From contig JAGPYM010000003.1 of NCBI GenBank assembly GCA_020736575.1, forward strand, positions 744,001-808,000: a DNA stretch of 64,000 bases. Direction: 5' to 3'. The DNA comes from Thelonectria olida (Eukaryota > Ascomycota > Sordariomycetes > Hypocreales > Nectriaceae). Positions 46,327-59,105 of the stretch are shown here, piece by piece. The notes below the pieces were generated by a model. It had not been told where the DNA came from. It was given only the letters and a program-made list of their open reading frames with translations, and did not search any database. The position numbers were made by a program, and so were the translations under genes. Numbering within the stretch: the stretch's first letter is position 1; each line of letters opens with the position of its first letter.

Positions 46327-47299
46327 TTTGAACGCCGTTGTAATGTTTTCTTTGGTGTTGTCAAGGTCGAGAATTGAGATAGGAGACGAAACTCAAATGT
46401 GTTTGTGGTAGCGGACATGAGCTAGTGGAATGGAGTGAGTGAGACAAGGAAGAGCGACGATCGCATAACGTTGCATTAATGCGTGCTGTCAAATTTTATC
46501 AAACGCAAGAGATTTATGAGCGCATTGATAACTGAGGTGACAACTGAGATGATATCACAAAATTGGACGAATATGCTCTGATTTACTGCATGCCAATGAA
46601 ATGATGAGCTGGCATCTCCATCTTCAGCTCGCACAGCGATCTCACGCATGAGTTGGGCCACCGAGAACAATGATATGAGCTGGATTACATCACAGACCAA
46701 CTAACTACCTTTCGGATAGACGAAATAATTTATCAATTGCCGAGTCCGCAATTACGCACACTCTTCTTCTCTGCCTCGGCCCATCCTTGATCCCACTCTA
46801 TCACAATCTCGTCAACGGGACGCCTGGGTTTCGTATGCTCTCAAAACCGAGATCAGCAACGACCCCTTTCTGATGTACCCAATTATCATCAAATCACATG
46901 CGAAAACCTTAACGTCCCCTTCGTCTCCTTTCCAGCCCATCTCCACGTGTAAGTAAAATCACGGTCACCGGCGACATTCCTGAAGCAGCGCTACCACCGC
47001 TCAAGCCACAAATCATTCTCCACAAGGCTGAGGCTCTGCCCAATTACCGGCCTGCGCCACAACACTCCCGGCGGTCAAGCCTCAATTCAACCCCGGATTT
47101 TTACGACGTGCATTTCTTCCTTCCCTCATCCATCTGCCACCCGCATCGTTCGTTGCCTGCATTTGGTTCGCCCACATCCTCGGTTACCCAATCGAACCCT
47201 TGACTCTCTCGAGTCTTTATTCGCGCACCTTTACTCTTGATTTTTTTCGCCATTCTATCAGTGACCTGCTTGACCCTGCGAAGTAGCCTTCTCATCATC
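46327..47299. promoter_or_regulatory. Divergent spacer with promoters of flanking genes
   Basis: A 973-base spacer between divergent start codons. The half from 46740 is pyrimidine-rich, consistent with a 5' leader of the gene at 47300. No gene is supported. Confidence 0.5.
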
Positions 47300-47872
47300 A
47301 TGGATCCCAACTCGGCGCCCAACGAGTCCAACGGCTCGCATGTTGGCCCCGACGCCGACGTCAACCCAGACGATGAGCAGGCACTGATGGCTCAAGCAAT
47401 GGGCTTCTCAGCCTTTGGCTCGCAGCATCCAAACAAGAAACGCCGCTACAACCCCCGCGCAGACGCAGGTGGCTTCTCCCTGCCGCTAAAGCCCGCCGGT
47501 ACGGGCGCAAACTCGACGACTCTCGGTCACGGGCCTTTGAAGGGATCCAACGCCGACGAAATCGCCCTCGACGACGGTGGCGACGACAACGTCCCGGCAC
47601 AGGCTACGGCGCAAGTGCGTCCGGCGAGCCTCCCCCAACGTCCCGCTGCCCCCCATGGAGGCTTCGCGGCTGGCCAGTACCAGCCTCAGTTCCAACACCA
47701 TCGCCCCCAGAATTCCCCGTCGTTGGGCATCTGGTACGACGGCTACTACGACCCGATGTCAAACGAAAACCCTTGGGAACGCATTGAGAAAGCCCGCGGC
47801 ATGTCTTCCGTTGGCTCATGGCTCTCGCGGGACCGTGGTGATACTCGCCCGTCGACTGGTGCCCCGGCGTGA
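47300..47872 (+). CDS. Conserved fungal protein, probably nuclear, unknown function
   Basis: Single exon, 190 aa; the ATG at 47300 (CATCATGGAT) is preferred to the upstream open frame. A conserved-looking patch DDEQALMAQAMGFSAFG followed by HPNKKRRYNPRADA contains a basic KKRR cluster that could serve as a nuclear localisation signal. The middle is disordered and Gly/Pro/Gln-rich, and the end has LGIWYDGYYDPMSNENPWER plus a short helix. The MGFxxFG-KKRR arrangement followed by a NPWE motif recurs in uncharacterised Pezizomycotina proteins. No enzymatic motif is visible. It is probably a real gene on the basis of codon bias and motif clarity; function unknown. Confidence 0.7.
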   Translation: MDPNSAPNESNGSHVGPDADVNPDDEQALMAQAMGFSAFGSQHPNKKRRYNPRADAGGFSLPLKPAGTGANSTTLGHGPLKGSNADEIALDDGGDDNVPAQATAQVRPASLPQRPAAPHGGFAAGQYQPQFQHHRPQNSPSLGIWYDGYYDPMSNENPWERIEKARGMSSVGSWLSRDRGDTRPSTGAPA

Positions 47873-49291
47873 AGGCATTGAAGCGAAACCCAAGCAAAGA
47901 CACGCGACACATTGGTCTCCCCATACGGGCTCCTCCTGGGAGCTCAAGGCAGACAAAGCAGCTGCTTTTCCTGGTCTGGTCTGGCCATCACCTGATGTCC
48001 TCGCCACAAACATCACAATATGTGGTGTGCTTCTCACGTGCCATGTCACGTGACCAAGATTTGACCGTTCCAACGTCCTGGATACCACCGCTTGACTACC
48101 CCCAACCACTCCAACGAGCTTATGCTACATCACATGATGGTACACGTCGGTGCCGGCCTGGTAAAGGTCCAGGGGGGTGGACAACGCTACGGACACGGCA
48201 TTGTGGGCTTTTCGCATCACCTGGGTCGGCTACGGCGTGGTCTTGGTCAAGCGGTCAACAAAGGGGAAAACGGATTCGATTGCTACCAAACTCCCAACTC
48301 CAAGCTTCGCCGGGTACCCCACCACTGAATCCTATCAACGAAAGTATGTTTCCAATTCCTCGCTGCCCGGTAACCCAAAGGAGCAATATCAACCTGGACA
48401 CGTCCCATAATAGGTCAAGCGCCTCTCAATACATGCGTTCTCCAGCACCTGTTCCACGACTCACTGCTCATGTCTTCGTATCCTTGGTCCAGTGATTCCC
48501 AAGGCCCTGGCTCACGTCTCCTCTCCACACACCCCCTCCTCGTCCACCTCCACGAGGGAGACGAACTGACGTGGGCCCCTCTTCGGCTGCTCCCGGTTCT
48601 CACGCCTCCTCCCACAAGTTTGTTCCCTGCAGTCTGGTGCGCGACACACCCGTGCAAGCCGTGATGTCCACCATGCCGTTCCCTAGCCCCCGCAGGACGC
48701 CAGGGAGGAGGTGTACTTTTAACGATGCCCCTAGATCGCCCCAAGCCATCCAATCATGAGCCACAGCGTCGTGAGACAGGCGCCCTCCCACTTCCCCCTC
48801 CCTTTCCTCGCTGAGCTCTCCACACACTCGTTCGTCAGGCTTGGCGTGTCAAGGCAAGAGCCGCCCGCACGCCCGCCGTGTGATCAGGGTGATAAAGCAG
48901 CAAGCGATCTGTCGCCCACAGCGGCCCGCAGCCTTCCCGCTCCCCCCTTCTGTCCCCAGCTTCCAACGTCACGTCACCCCTGACTCGCATGAACTCCCCG
49001 ATTTGCGCACTATCGCTCGGGCAGGGGGCGTGGAAACAGGTAAATACAAAAACAGAAACGAAGCCGTTCGCCCCCCCAAATAGAGCCTGAATACAAATCC
49101 GGTATCCGATCAACTTTTGGTTCCTGCAGCAGAACCACGTGGGTATGCCCAATTTTCGGTGCCAGGTAGGGTAGTAAAATAAGAAAAAAAGGACCAAACG
49201 AAAACACGCTAGAAAGTGAAGTTTTGTGTCATGGACTCATGTCGTCAAATGTTCCGATGCGGCTCAAAATGGACCCCAGATTGTTGCGCCC
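47873..49291. other. Convergent spacer before KXD1, no gene seen
   Basis: A 1.4-kb interval holding the 3' ends of the 47300 gene (plus strand) and KXD1 (minus strand). Open frames are arginine/proline-rich chance frames without domains. Confidence 0.5.
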
Positions 49292-50253
49292 CTAGTTTTC
49301 GGGGGAAGGGTATCGCGCACGAGCCTTGCTGTACTCCTTGGTGTGCTTTCGCGACGCTTTGCTCTTCAGGGAGCTGTGATTTGCCATTGTTAGCCGTAAT
49401 TCGTAATTAGATGCAAAGAGATGAGAAATGAGATTTCTGCAGTTCCCGTGGCAATCACCGGCAAATGCGAGGTGAGCTCGCCAATCGCGAGTTCCTCACA
49501 ATTGCTGGTTTGCAACCCGGCGCAATCGCTTCATCTCCTCTCATGTATAAGTGCAAGGGTCAAAGCTCACCCAACTTTCTTTTGCGTCCACTCGAGATCA
49601 TTTCGGACCTCGTGAGCATCGCGCATGCCCTCCTGGAAGCGCTCTCGCGTCTTGGCCAGGCGGGCCTGTGCCTTCTTCTGCAGCTCCAGGAGCTCGCGGT
49701 GCTTGGCATTTAGCTTTCCGGAACTGCCCGCTCAGTTAGCACTCTAGCCGCGGAAGGAAATCGAGCACCTCAGCAAAGGGCCCGGCAACTCTCTGCAAAG
49801 GCGAGCTTGCAGAAAAAGCAAAAAACCGGGGACCGGCAAACCGAAGCAAGCAGGTGCAGCAGTGAGATTACAACCGAAACCCCTGCCATTGCATGGGTGG
49901 CGCTGGGGAAGGAGGCAGAGAAGGATGGTTACTTACGTCTGGGCTTGCATGGCCATGCTGCGGTCGAGGGGAATGGGATCAAATGAGTTAGCGAAGCGGT
50001 CTTGCATGTACTCTTGGAAGTCCACGCCGCTAGCTGAGCCAGTGCTCTCGTAGTCACCATAGCCGCCAATGTAGCCGCTGGAAGTGGCCGAGTATCCTCC
50101 ATTGCTGTATGAAGGGATGCCAGAGGTGGAGCTGGCTGTGTCTTCACACTCGGGAGGAGAGACGGAGTATTGGCTGTAAGTGGGGTAGTGGCCGCCCTTG
50201 GTAGGAACCGGCATAGGCATGGAGTAGGCAACGTTGGCGTAGTGGGTAGACAT
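49292..50253 (-). CDS. KXD1: KXD1, BLOC-1-associated KxDL-domain protein
   Basis: Exons 50253-49937, 49723-49571 and 49373-49292 give 183 aa, all phases closing. The N-terminal 85 residues are Ser/Tyr/Gly-rich and disordered (MSTHYANVAYSMPMP). The PLDRSMAMQAQTSGKLNAKH segment leads into a long helix with the KxDL-type core EVRNDLEWTQKKVGSLK, where the first K of KxDL is replaced by R. The tail KHTKEYSKARARYPSPEN is the hallmark ending of Pezizomycotina KXD1. The yeast homolog is a BLOC-1 subunit acting in endosome maturation. Because the exons are short, no single long reading frame marks this gene. A TATA-like element lies at 50540-50531. Confidence 0.9.
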
Positions 50254-50530
50254 GATGGCCAATTGAGAAGATTGAGAGAAGATTTTGAAGAGAATAGAGT
50301 TGAGGAAGGCTGAAAGTCTTGGGCAAAGGCCGTAAGAGTGTTTGGGGTTGTTGTTGGTTGACTCGAGTCTAGTCAAATCAAGGCAAGGAAGGAGGCACGT
50401 AGAGAGTAGTGATACTTGGTCAAAGAGACTTTGTATCAAGGCAGTAGAGTTCAGGATTGAGTCAAGAAGCTCGCTGGAGAGTGATGAGGAAGGAAGGAGA
50501 AGGAATTGAACCCAAACCGATCAAAACCCC

Positions 50531-50540
50531 CCTTTTATAG
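50531..50540 (-). promoter_or_regulatory. TATA-like element upstream of KXD1
   Basis: CTATAAAAGG on the minus strand, about 280 bases upstream of the KXD1 start codon. The spacing allows a leader of about 250 bases. Promoter function is inferred from sequence and position only. Confidence 0.5.
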
Positions 50541-51460
50541 TTTTCTAGAGGCCCTCCCCGGTCATACTGAAGACGACGGAGGATAACATATCTGGATACA
50601 ATTCGCCAGACCGAAGGACAATGACCCCGCTCAAGGAGTGTGGATGGTAAAGGAGAGAACAAGATGATGACATGGCGGATGAGAGAGGCAGCGGCTAGAC
50701 GAGACGATCATGGCGGAATGCAAAGGGGTGGGCCATCTTGGACGACATGGAGGGCAACGAGGAAGAGGACTAAGAGGACTACGAGACTAGGAGCGGTACC
50801 ATACAGGGAGGCAAACAGAGCCGTTTGGATATCAAGAAAAGGAAGAGTACAAAACGAAAAGTATAGTCCAGACGGAAGGCCGTTGGGAGCCGGGCCAACG
50901 AGAAACAAGAATTGAGATACATGAGACGGAGTACGGGGTTACGGGGATGGGCATGGGGCCGAGAAACACCAAAGGGGGAGTGAAGGTAAAAAGGCAAACC
51001 GTTTGAACCAAGTGGACAAGGAGCCTGAGAACGTGGCTGCAAGATGGTTCAAGGTTCCAGCTGTCGAGACTTTGCCCGGCCTTGGGTGTCAGATAGTTAG
51101 CCTGGGCGTGCAAGGCGGACGAAGTCGACAAGTACACCAAGGGCATCTGCATATGCCGAGAGAAACGAAGAATCCACGGCTCACGGACCAAGGACCACGG
51201 ACCAAGCACCGCGCGGGTAGAGTTTGGTTTGGTTTGGGGTGGGTTGGTGCAAATCTCGAAGCAAGGATATAGGTTGCAGGGGTTATTTTGGGGAGACAGA
51301 TGGATGGAGCAGACGAGCCCCGGGACTAGAAAAGGTAAAGGATCTGTATGTATGTGCACGTAGGAGAAGTTGTGTGGTCAGGACCAGGTTCACAGCCAGG
51401 GCACAGGGAGTCAAAACGAAATCTCCAACAGCAAGGAAAGGGACCCCAGGAACGAGCTAT

Positions 51461-51487
51461 AAAAAAAAAAAAATAAAAAAAAAAAAA
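51461..51487. repeat. Poly(A) tract interrupted by one T
   Basis: Twenty-six A interrupted by a single T. No retroposon body was recognised next to it. Confidence 0.75.
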
Positions 51488-53418
51488 CAAGAGCCTGCAC
51501 GACCAAACAAACCCCGGCCTGAAGAGCAACAGAGAGATGCTGGTGAGATGCCATGCATATCCGGGCCCATCGACCGTCACAGGGTGGCTGCACTAGTCGT
51601 TGGGTCCAGCTCTTTACTGAGTCTACGGAGTCCTCGCCCAGGGACCCCAAAGAGGCAGACACCCTGCACAAAGGACAATCGTGCGCAAAACGACAAGGAC
51701 TGTGACATAGCAATAATGGAATGTGCAGAAGGGGCAAAAAGAACAGCGTTTGCCAACGGCACGGCCTCCAACCTGAGTCTAGGCCGGATGTTGCGGGCGA
51801 AGGTGTTGGAATCAACTTGTTAGTGTAATCGTTCATTCGTACATCGAAGGGCGGCGGAGAATGGCACTTTCGAGAGGCAAGGCAAGAGGCGAGACACAAA
51901 GGTGGGAGGCCAAACTAGTAGGCTCGGCTTTGGCCTAGATGGTGACGTGAAGAACAAGGCCGGAGCGGACTGGCTCGGGTTGGCTGCCCTTTCGACGATG
52001 GGAAAAGATGAATCAAACCAAACGAACCAACTGATGAGTCGTGACTGGCTAGAGAGTCGGGGTTGATGGATCCGGACACCTACCACGCGCACACCCATTT
52101 ACGTGCACACGCATACCGGACGCACGCACACGGCTCGACATCGGCCGTGTTCCGATGTCGTTGGAGGAGGAGACTCGGTGCACCGAGAAACCATGACAGA
52201 ACCGGGGCTCCGGAGGGGGGACTGGATTTTCCCTATCAACATGTCAATGGAGGGGTCGTCAATGCTGTACCCAACAACCTGGGCGCCCCCAAGAAGCCAA
52301 AAGGTCAAAAGTCAAAATGGTCGACAAGGACAAGGGCTGAAAAGACTTTTAGTGCAAGCGGAATTGGGATCAATGGATTGTTAGTTTAGTCGTCGCCATG
52401 ATCCGCCGCCATCAGTATCTGGGGCCGCAACTCGAAGGCACCTTGAGGATCTGGACGGTGAGACTTGCAAGAAGCGCGCATTGACACTAATGAAGCCAAA
52501 GAGGCGAACGAGGTTAGAGGCAAGAGACCAGGTTGAGTTGAAGAAACAAACCAAGGCAATGGGAACATGCCAGAGAGCGAAGCAAAAAGCAGCACTGGAT
52601 TTTCGGTTCGTTGGATCGTAGATGGGGAGGATGAGATTTCCACCCCCCCCCCTTCCGTTTGCGCGGCCAATCTCTGGTACTTTCTTTTTCGCACCATCTC
52701 ATCCCCTCTCATCAAGGGACGGAATCCCCCATTGAGCTGATGGCCAACGAGATCTTGAGCTCGTGCTCATTTGAAAGTGTGGAACAGAACGCAGGGAGGT
52801 GGATCGAGTCGAGCCGCAGCAAGTCGGGCAATTTGTCCTGTTTCTTCGTCTCGGTCTGTGATGTGGTGATGCGTTGTCAAGATGTTCACCAAACAATGAA
52901 AGTTGGTTGGGTGGGAAGGGAAATGTATGTTCCGGGGACCATTATCAGCCCCCAAAGGAGAAAGATGGCAGGCGTCCCTGGGGAGAAGGTGCGAGGGGAG
53001 GGGAGGGGTAGAGGATGTAAAAAGTGTGTGTGCAAGTGCGCAAGTGCGCGCAGAGAATGCAGTCGTGGAAGGCGTGGAAGGTCTTGCGTACCTCCGTACC
53101 TACCAAGATTGGTAAGGCACATCAGTTCTGCCAACGCATCTCACGAGAAAAGGTGGCATCTAGTAGCCTCACAGCAGGCAATAGGCAACACCAGCCGCAA
53201 TGGTTGGATATGAGGCAAGCCAGCAATTCAAGCAATTGGTAGGCGGGCAGGGGCCTATGGAATGAACCAGCAGGAGGGGTAATGACAACAGCAGAAGCAG
53301 GCAAGGATGGAGCATCTCAGGAAGAGCAATGGCCGACAGTGCCCATAGCTCCCAGAAGTCAAGCATCTGTTGAATCGAGCTCGCAAGCAGATAATTAAAG
53401 TGGGTAACTAGCTCCATT

Positions 53419-53434
53419 GGGGGGGGGGGGGGGG
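53419..53434. repeat. G16 homopolymer
   Basis: Sixteen consecutive G. Such a run could be a true mononucleotide repeat or a place of assembly error. Confidence 0.75.
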
Positions 53435-56400
53435 CGTGTCAAAACGTGTCTGCTGTTGACGCCAGCCGGATGGTGGGGAGGACGCTGCGGACGACATTGA
53501 AGCACTTCGCACGGAGTAAGGTACTTCGTACAAGAGGGGCAGCAGCAGGCAGGTAGCGTATCGCTGACGAGAATCTGTCCGATCTTGCGTTGGAGGAATC
53601 TGTTTTTTCTTCTTCACTTTTTTGCTTTTGTTTCACCTGAAGCAGGCCCCGTCAGTTCTTGTCTGCAAGATTTTTCCTTCATCTCACGTTTCTTTTGTTA
53701 TTCGGTATTTGAGGTTTACTAACTAGCACAAAGCCCTCTCGACCAGGCGTTCCATTGAGATGCTTGGGATGCATTGTCTTCCTCGCCATGTCTCGGCTCA
53801 ATGCCTCCAGAATTTGCCACCAGGGTCATTGATCATTCATCATTGCAGAAACTGGCTCATCCTTGTGGGTTAGGTGTCCCCAGGCCCCAGGCAAAGGCGA
53901 CCTCATCCTCGAGTTCAGTCAACGACAACACGGGTCATTTCTCCACGGTAGTGCAATAGTGTGTGCTACTATTTCAACCTTGGCACCCGCTCAATCCACA
54001 CACCCACCCATCATTATCTCATCATCCAGACGACCGTTGGACTCTGGACCGGCTTCACACCCACACGCATTGACACAATGGCACACACTCGCAATGACAC
54101 ACAGACGACAGCGCCATAAATTCTCCCCAGGGCAATGCTGGGTTGCCTCACATCCCATCCTAGCCACTCGGCCCCCTCTTCTGGTGTTGTCTGCCATTGG
54201 CCATGATAGGGAGGAGAAGGTCTAGGTAGGCACTATTTTTCACGACCATGATTGGACAAAAGTCGGCCGTTTGCGAAGCGTCCATTTGCTGGGAAAGTCG
54301 TCACGACCCTTCGGCCTTTATTTTTTTCGCCCCTCCCCCGCCCTACCACAGCCAAAAGCCACACTGCCAACCGGTCGTCTCTTTGTTCCCAGATCCACCA
54401 TCCTCCTCCAGTCTACCACTGATACCAACAGCCTCAAGACCTTATCCGCTAGAGGAGCGTTACGGTCAAGGCTAGAGTATTCGTACAGCCCCAAAACCCT
54501 GGGCCAAGGCCCTCCCTCACATGGCAGGGTCCAGGGCCGAAAGGACGCTCTGGTCTCAGGTCGCAAGTACCGGTAGGACAAGTTGAAAGCCAAGTCATGG
54601 AACATGATTCGAGACGAGAGACGAGAGAGACTTGAGATGGCTGCAATCTCCACTGACGGTGCCTGTACCCGCAAGCTCCACCTTTGAACGATGGAAGATT
54701 ATCGTCAGGATATGCCATTTCGGACTAATTCATCCATGATGGCTTCTGCCAGCCAACATGGCGCTGCGAGCGCATGAAGGAATAACAAATCCTCTCGTGT
54801 TGTCGCGATTTCCTCGGTCAGTCCCCTCTGATATGCCTCCGATACCAACGCATCATGGCAGGTGTCGTATGTAAGCCATGATCAAGATCCAATCCAATGC
54901 CTTTTTCACACCGAATTCCGACCACCCACATGGATTTCCCCTCTTGAAAGACAGGTCAACCATCAACGTCAGACCGAGTTCTCCACCACTATCACCATCA
55001 CAACAACCACGGGACAAAATGCAAATACGTATCACAAATCAATAACGCAGAGAAAAGCCAATGCGATCCGTATTTATTTTCTCTGTTAGACGCTGATTCG
55101 CGCGTGTTGACCAACCAACAGGCCCCCATCGACCTTTTTTTTCTTTTTCGCGAGATGAGGAGCAAACGTGTAAGAAACCATGCAGCTATAGAGCGCTCAC
55201 AGGCATTCTAGACTCTCTCCCCGTGTCATGTCGAATCCTCTTGTCAAGTAATCTTTCATCATCAGCGGCCCCTTGCTTGTTTGCTGACAAGGCCCCCAGT
55301 TGACCGGCCCGGCCTCTGGCAGCAAGCCCTTGCAGGCAGCTGGGAAGAAAAAGCGTGCTGGCAGTTCCCCATCGTGGTGCAGCCTGCGGCGACATTTGGA
55401 GGCGCGGCGAGTTGCATGTGGACAATCTGCATCGTCCTACTGCACGAAGTAGGGGACTTGCTAATGAGCCGTGACCTGTCTCTACCTGCAAATGCGTCTG
55501 GCCGCCCGCATTCTCCGCGAACCCACCGTGACTTTCTCCAACGCTCTGCCACCTGCGGGTTGCCGCCATCCACCGCAGCCGAGCTTGAGTCTTTTGGTCG
55601 AGCTGGTTGATAGGTTCAATGGACACAGCGTTGAAAATCACGAGCCCACCACACGTCACATACATACGATGCGGCTACTTGCAGCGAAACGATGGTCCTG
55701 GTGTCTATTTGGTTCTCTGGACCGTTTCCATACCAAGAGAACATGACGCCTTTGGCTGATCTGTACCTCTGTAACGCGGCTTGTGATGGCCTCTCTTCAG
55801 GGTTACGAAGGAAGGAAGCAAGGAAGGACAAGGGGGTTACAGAAGACAGGATGACCCCGGTCAGGATTCCTCGCGATCATCTCAAGAGCCTGTCCTCGGC
55901 GACGATCGATGAGAGCGGAGTCTTCATGGGTCGGGGACGGCCAAACTGCTCCTCTTACGGGGTTTCGACATGCTCCAGCTTTCCTAACAGAACAGGCCTC
56001 GAAAAGACAGGGGAGATTCGGGGCTCTGTGCCTATTTGCAGCAGTCCCCATAGATATCCATGGGGACCGAGCAATTTAAAGTCTCCAGCGAGATAGACGA
56101 GAAAACACCACGTCGACACCGTCGTTCGTTTGGGGACGATAGTTCGGTCTGGGTGGCATGACTTTCAACGGCTGCGATTCATACTGCGCAGGGACGAAGC
56201 TAGTGTACGAAGTACTTGGAAACAACAGCCTTTGGATTGCTCTTGTTATTGACTTGGTAATAGTAAGCTGGCTCCGCTGTCGGCTGACACGACATTCTCG
56301 GCGAGCGGGAAAAGCAATGACGAGTTTGGAGAAGACATTCTGCTAGGTTTTGCCTGGGGGGACGCAAGATTGCCAGATTTGCCGCAGCCGAGCCTATGAC

Positions 56401-59105
56401 GGGCTCTTGCGTGCTGACTTAAGGACACACTGACACAATCTCTCTCGCAGTCGTAGAATCAAAGGAAACTTCGATTCATTCTCCCGGTGTGTCTGCCCTG
56501 TGTTACTGGCTGTTCCGGGGTCGCATTGCAGGTTACAGTCTGAAGGACATAGCATGGGCATATTAAAAAAAAAAACAACGCCCGCCCAGAGCTGCCAACG
56601 GTTTTACAACGCAGCAATACGGCGCGACAACACAGCCGCTCCCATGTAAGTAAGTATGTAACTCGGACACGGTCCTTCGATCGCGATTGACGATGAATGA
56701 AATGTACTTTGTAACTACTGGTGACCTGGAAGACGAGGCGAGATGGCGGAAAGATGAGCGCCCTGGGTTTCTCCATTTAGATTGCGACATACAGCACAGC
56801 ACATACCCTGCGATGCCTTACATTTACATTGCATCTTACCTCAGTTACCTCGCCGCCAGCCAGCAGTATGAAAATCTCCATGATTGATGGGGGGGAGGAA
56901 CTGGACAGCGAACGTACACGCCTCCCCTCCACAACGCACGGACAACTCAGTGAGTGTCTGTCTGGGGGGTGCAAGATGCATTATTTCTGTTTCTTTTCCT
57001 TTCTGTTCAGTTAGATTGCTGATGATGGGGCAGGATCTCATAGGCCGAAACGGAGGAGAGGGTTACATAGGACAATTACGAGGGGAATATCTTTCGAGAA
57101 ATATGCAAACCCTCTTTTCGACAGGAGGAGGAAGACGTCGGTCCTGGTTGATGTCTGATGGATAAGAGGGAAGCGCTGTATGCACCTCCAGATATGCGTG
57201 CGCACGCGCGTGGCTGCGTGTGAGGTGTTTGAAGTGTGTGTGGGTAACTCCATCTCAGATGCCCGCCGTCTTGCCTGTCTCTGTTAACCACGTATGATGA
57301 ACTGGATGGAGAAGTTTGCCGTAGCGTGGGTGAACTAACTGGGGTATTTTATTCCTTTATTTTATTCCGCTTCTTTACTGTTCAGGGAAATGCGAGACTA
57401 TTATTTTTGTCTCGTTATTTTCTCAGAGAGCATCGATCATCCTCTACCTTGGCGATCGTCTATGGCCATGGTGTTTTGGCCTTGAATTCATCGTGACGTA
57501 GGATAGTCGCCTTCAGCTCTCACCACGGCCCCCAACAACTCTGGCTGCCATCGTTTCCCTCTTTCTTCCATCCTTTCATTTCACATGCCGCTGTCAAACC
57601 GTTGTCCCTTGCCGTCCGCAGTACAACAAGCAGGAAACCCAGAAACGAATCTCCCCGTCGACGTTGCCATCGCCCGTCAATCCCGCGTCCCACAGCGACC
57701 ATCACACGTACCTCACGTATCCCAACACTTTGCCTCTATCCCGCTCAACGTCCCGTTAACCAAATCTTAATTTCCCTCCGTCTTCATCATCCGTCTTTCG
57801 ATTCTCGCGTTCCTTACCGTAGATTACCTAGTTCAGGACCCCGTCGAGACTAGACATCCTCATTGTGCTGCCCCAAGCTCGTCCCAGAATATACAACAGC
57901 CTCCCTCAGCGCTCCTGTCGTGTAAGTCGGCCTGTCCGCCCCGGCGACACAAACGCCGTCTCCAGAGGCGAGACAGCTGACGGGATCCATCTCCTGGAAA
58001 ACTTGACATGACACGCGCAGCTGAACTATGCGAGGGCCGTTGACACTCGCCCGTAAAGCCAACTCTTGTGCAACACGGCCAGCCCGTCATTTCATCTCAG
58101 ACCCCCCTCCCCATAAGCCCATCTTTTTCTCTGATCCCCAGTGACCCTCGCCATGCGTTCGGATCGTGGCTCTCCCAAGTTCGGAGAATTCCCTTGGCCC
58201 CTGGTAACGTGACACACGGGAATCCTCGTCGACTTCTCACGGAACAAACGGGCAGGCAGGTAAGCAGGAGCAGAGATGGTGATGCCAGAACGCCTCGCTT
58301 ATCGGCCCTCTCTTTTCTTGCCGTCGACGCCGTCCTGTGCCATGGTCATGAGATGGATTGTAACTATTCAGTTATCACGGTGAATCCCTCCGAAGCCATT
58401 CCACGTCGTTACCAGTGTTGCGAACCAGACAACAACGACCCAGCCCCAAGGCGTCCACTCGCCATGATCCCAATGCAAAGGACAAAAGGGGCTTCGGGCC
58501 ATGGAAACACAACAGCCATCACCCGCAGCACGTAATGCCAGGGGCTCTGCTTCTTGATCATGTGAGGCCAAAGTCCAAATCAAGCACAAGTATGTGAAAT
58601 CGAGGAGAGCGTTTCGCCATTTTCTACCTGACCGACCCGTGAATTCCGTCTACACGCCCATATCTCATGCCATGCCCTCCCGTTCTATCCAAAAACAAGA
58701 AAGCCGCCAGATGGGACATCTTAGGCCGCCCTTCCCGATGTGATACTACATGCAATAGCTTCCAAAGAATTACCGTCCGCCAGCATGTGTTACGCATGCC
58801 TTGTGTGTTCCCCCTATTTCCATTCCATCTGATCATTTCGCAAAAGGGGTAACGGTGCCGAAAGTACAAAGAAAAGGCAAAAAAGAGCCCGAGAATATCA
58901 CGGGGGATGCAGAGTCTCTTTTTGGCTGCTGCCCATCTCCAAGTGCCCGTCCATGACGAATTAAACAGGCAAGAGTAGTGTGCAAAGAATAGAATGAAAT
59001 GAATCGGAAAAAGAAGTAGAGAATTCATGCAGAGCCAATTCTAACTGGGGTTCGTTCAACTCCACCCATGCAATGACTGCGTACCCCTTATACCTCCTTT
59101 ACAAT

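Larger units (their letters stand above)
50254..59105. other. 8.9-kb interval without a supported gene
   Basis: No convincing coding region, RNA gene or transposon was found on either strand. The longest frames (for example 51224-51823 plus and 50832-51359 minus) run through A- or GA-rich DNA and lack motifs. Base composition appears ordinary rather than AT-rich, arguing against heavily RIP-mutated repeats. Low-complexity tracts occur at 51461-51487 (A/T), 52643-52653 (C11), 53419-53434 (G16) and around 57190-57242 (GT-rich). It may be an extended regulatory region or carry non-coding transcripts. Confidence 0.5.

Noticed and set aside
50490..50560. B-box-like GGGTTCAATTCC on the minus strand near 50510
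   Set aside because: No A-box, anticodon stem or acceptor pairing upstream; it lies in the KXD1 promoter and leader.
50832..51359. 175-codon minus-strand frame
   Set aside because: No domain and no splice-supported continuation; open by chance in GA-rich DNA.
51224..51823. 199-codon plus-strand frame in the gene-free interval
   Set aside because: It reads through a poly(A) tract (KKKKIKKKKQ) and shows no motif or codon bias.
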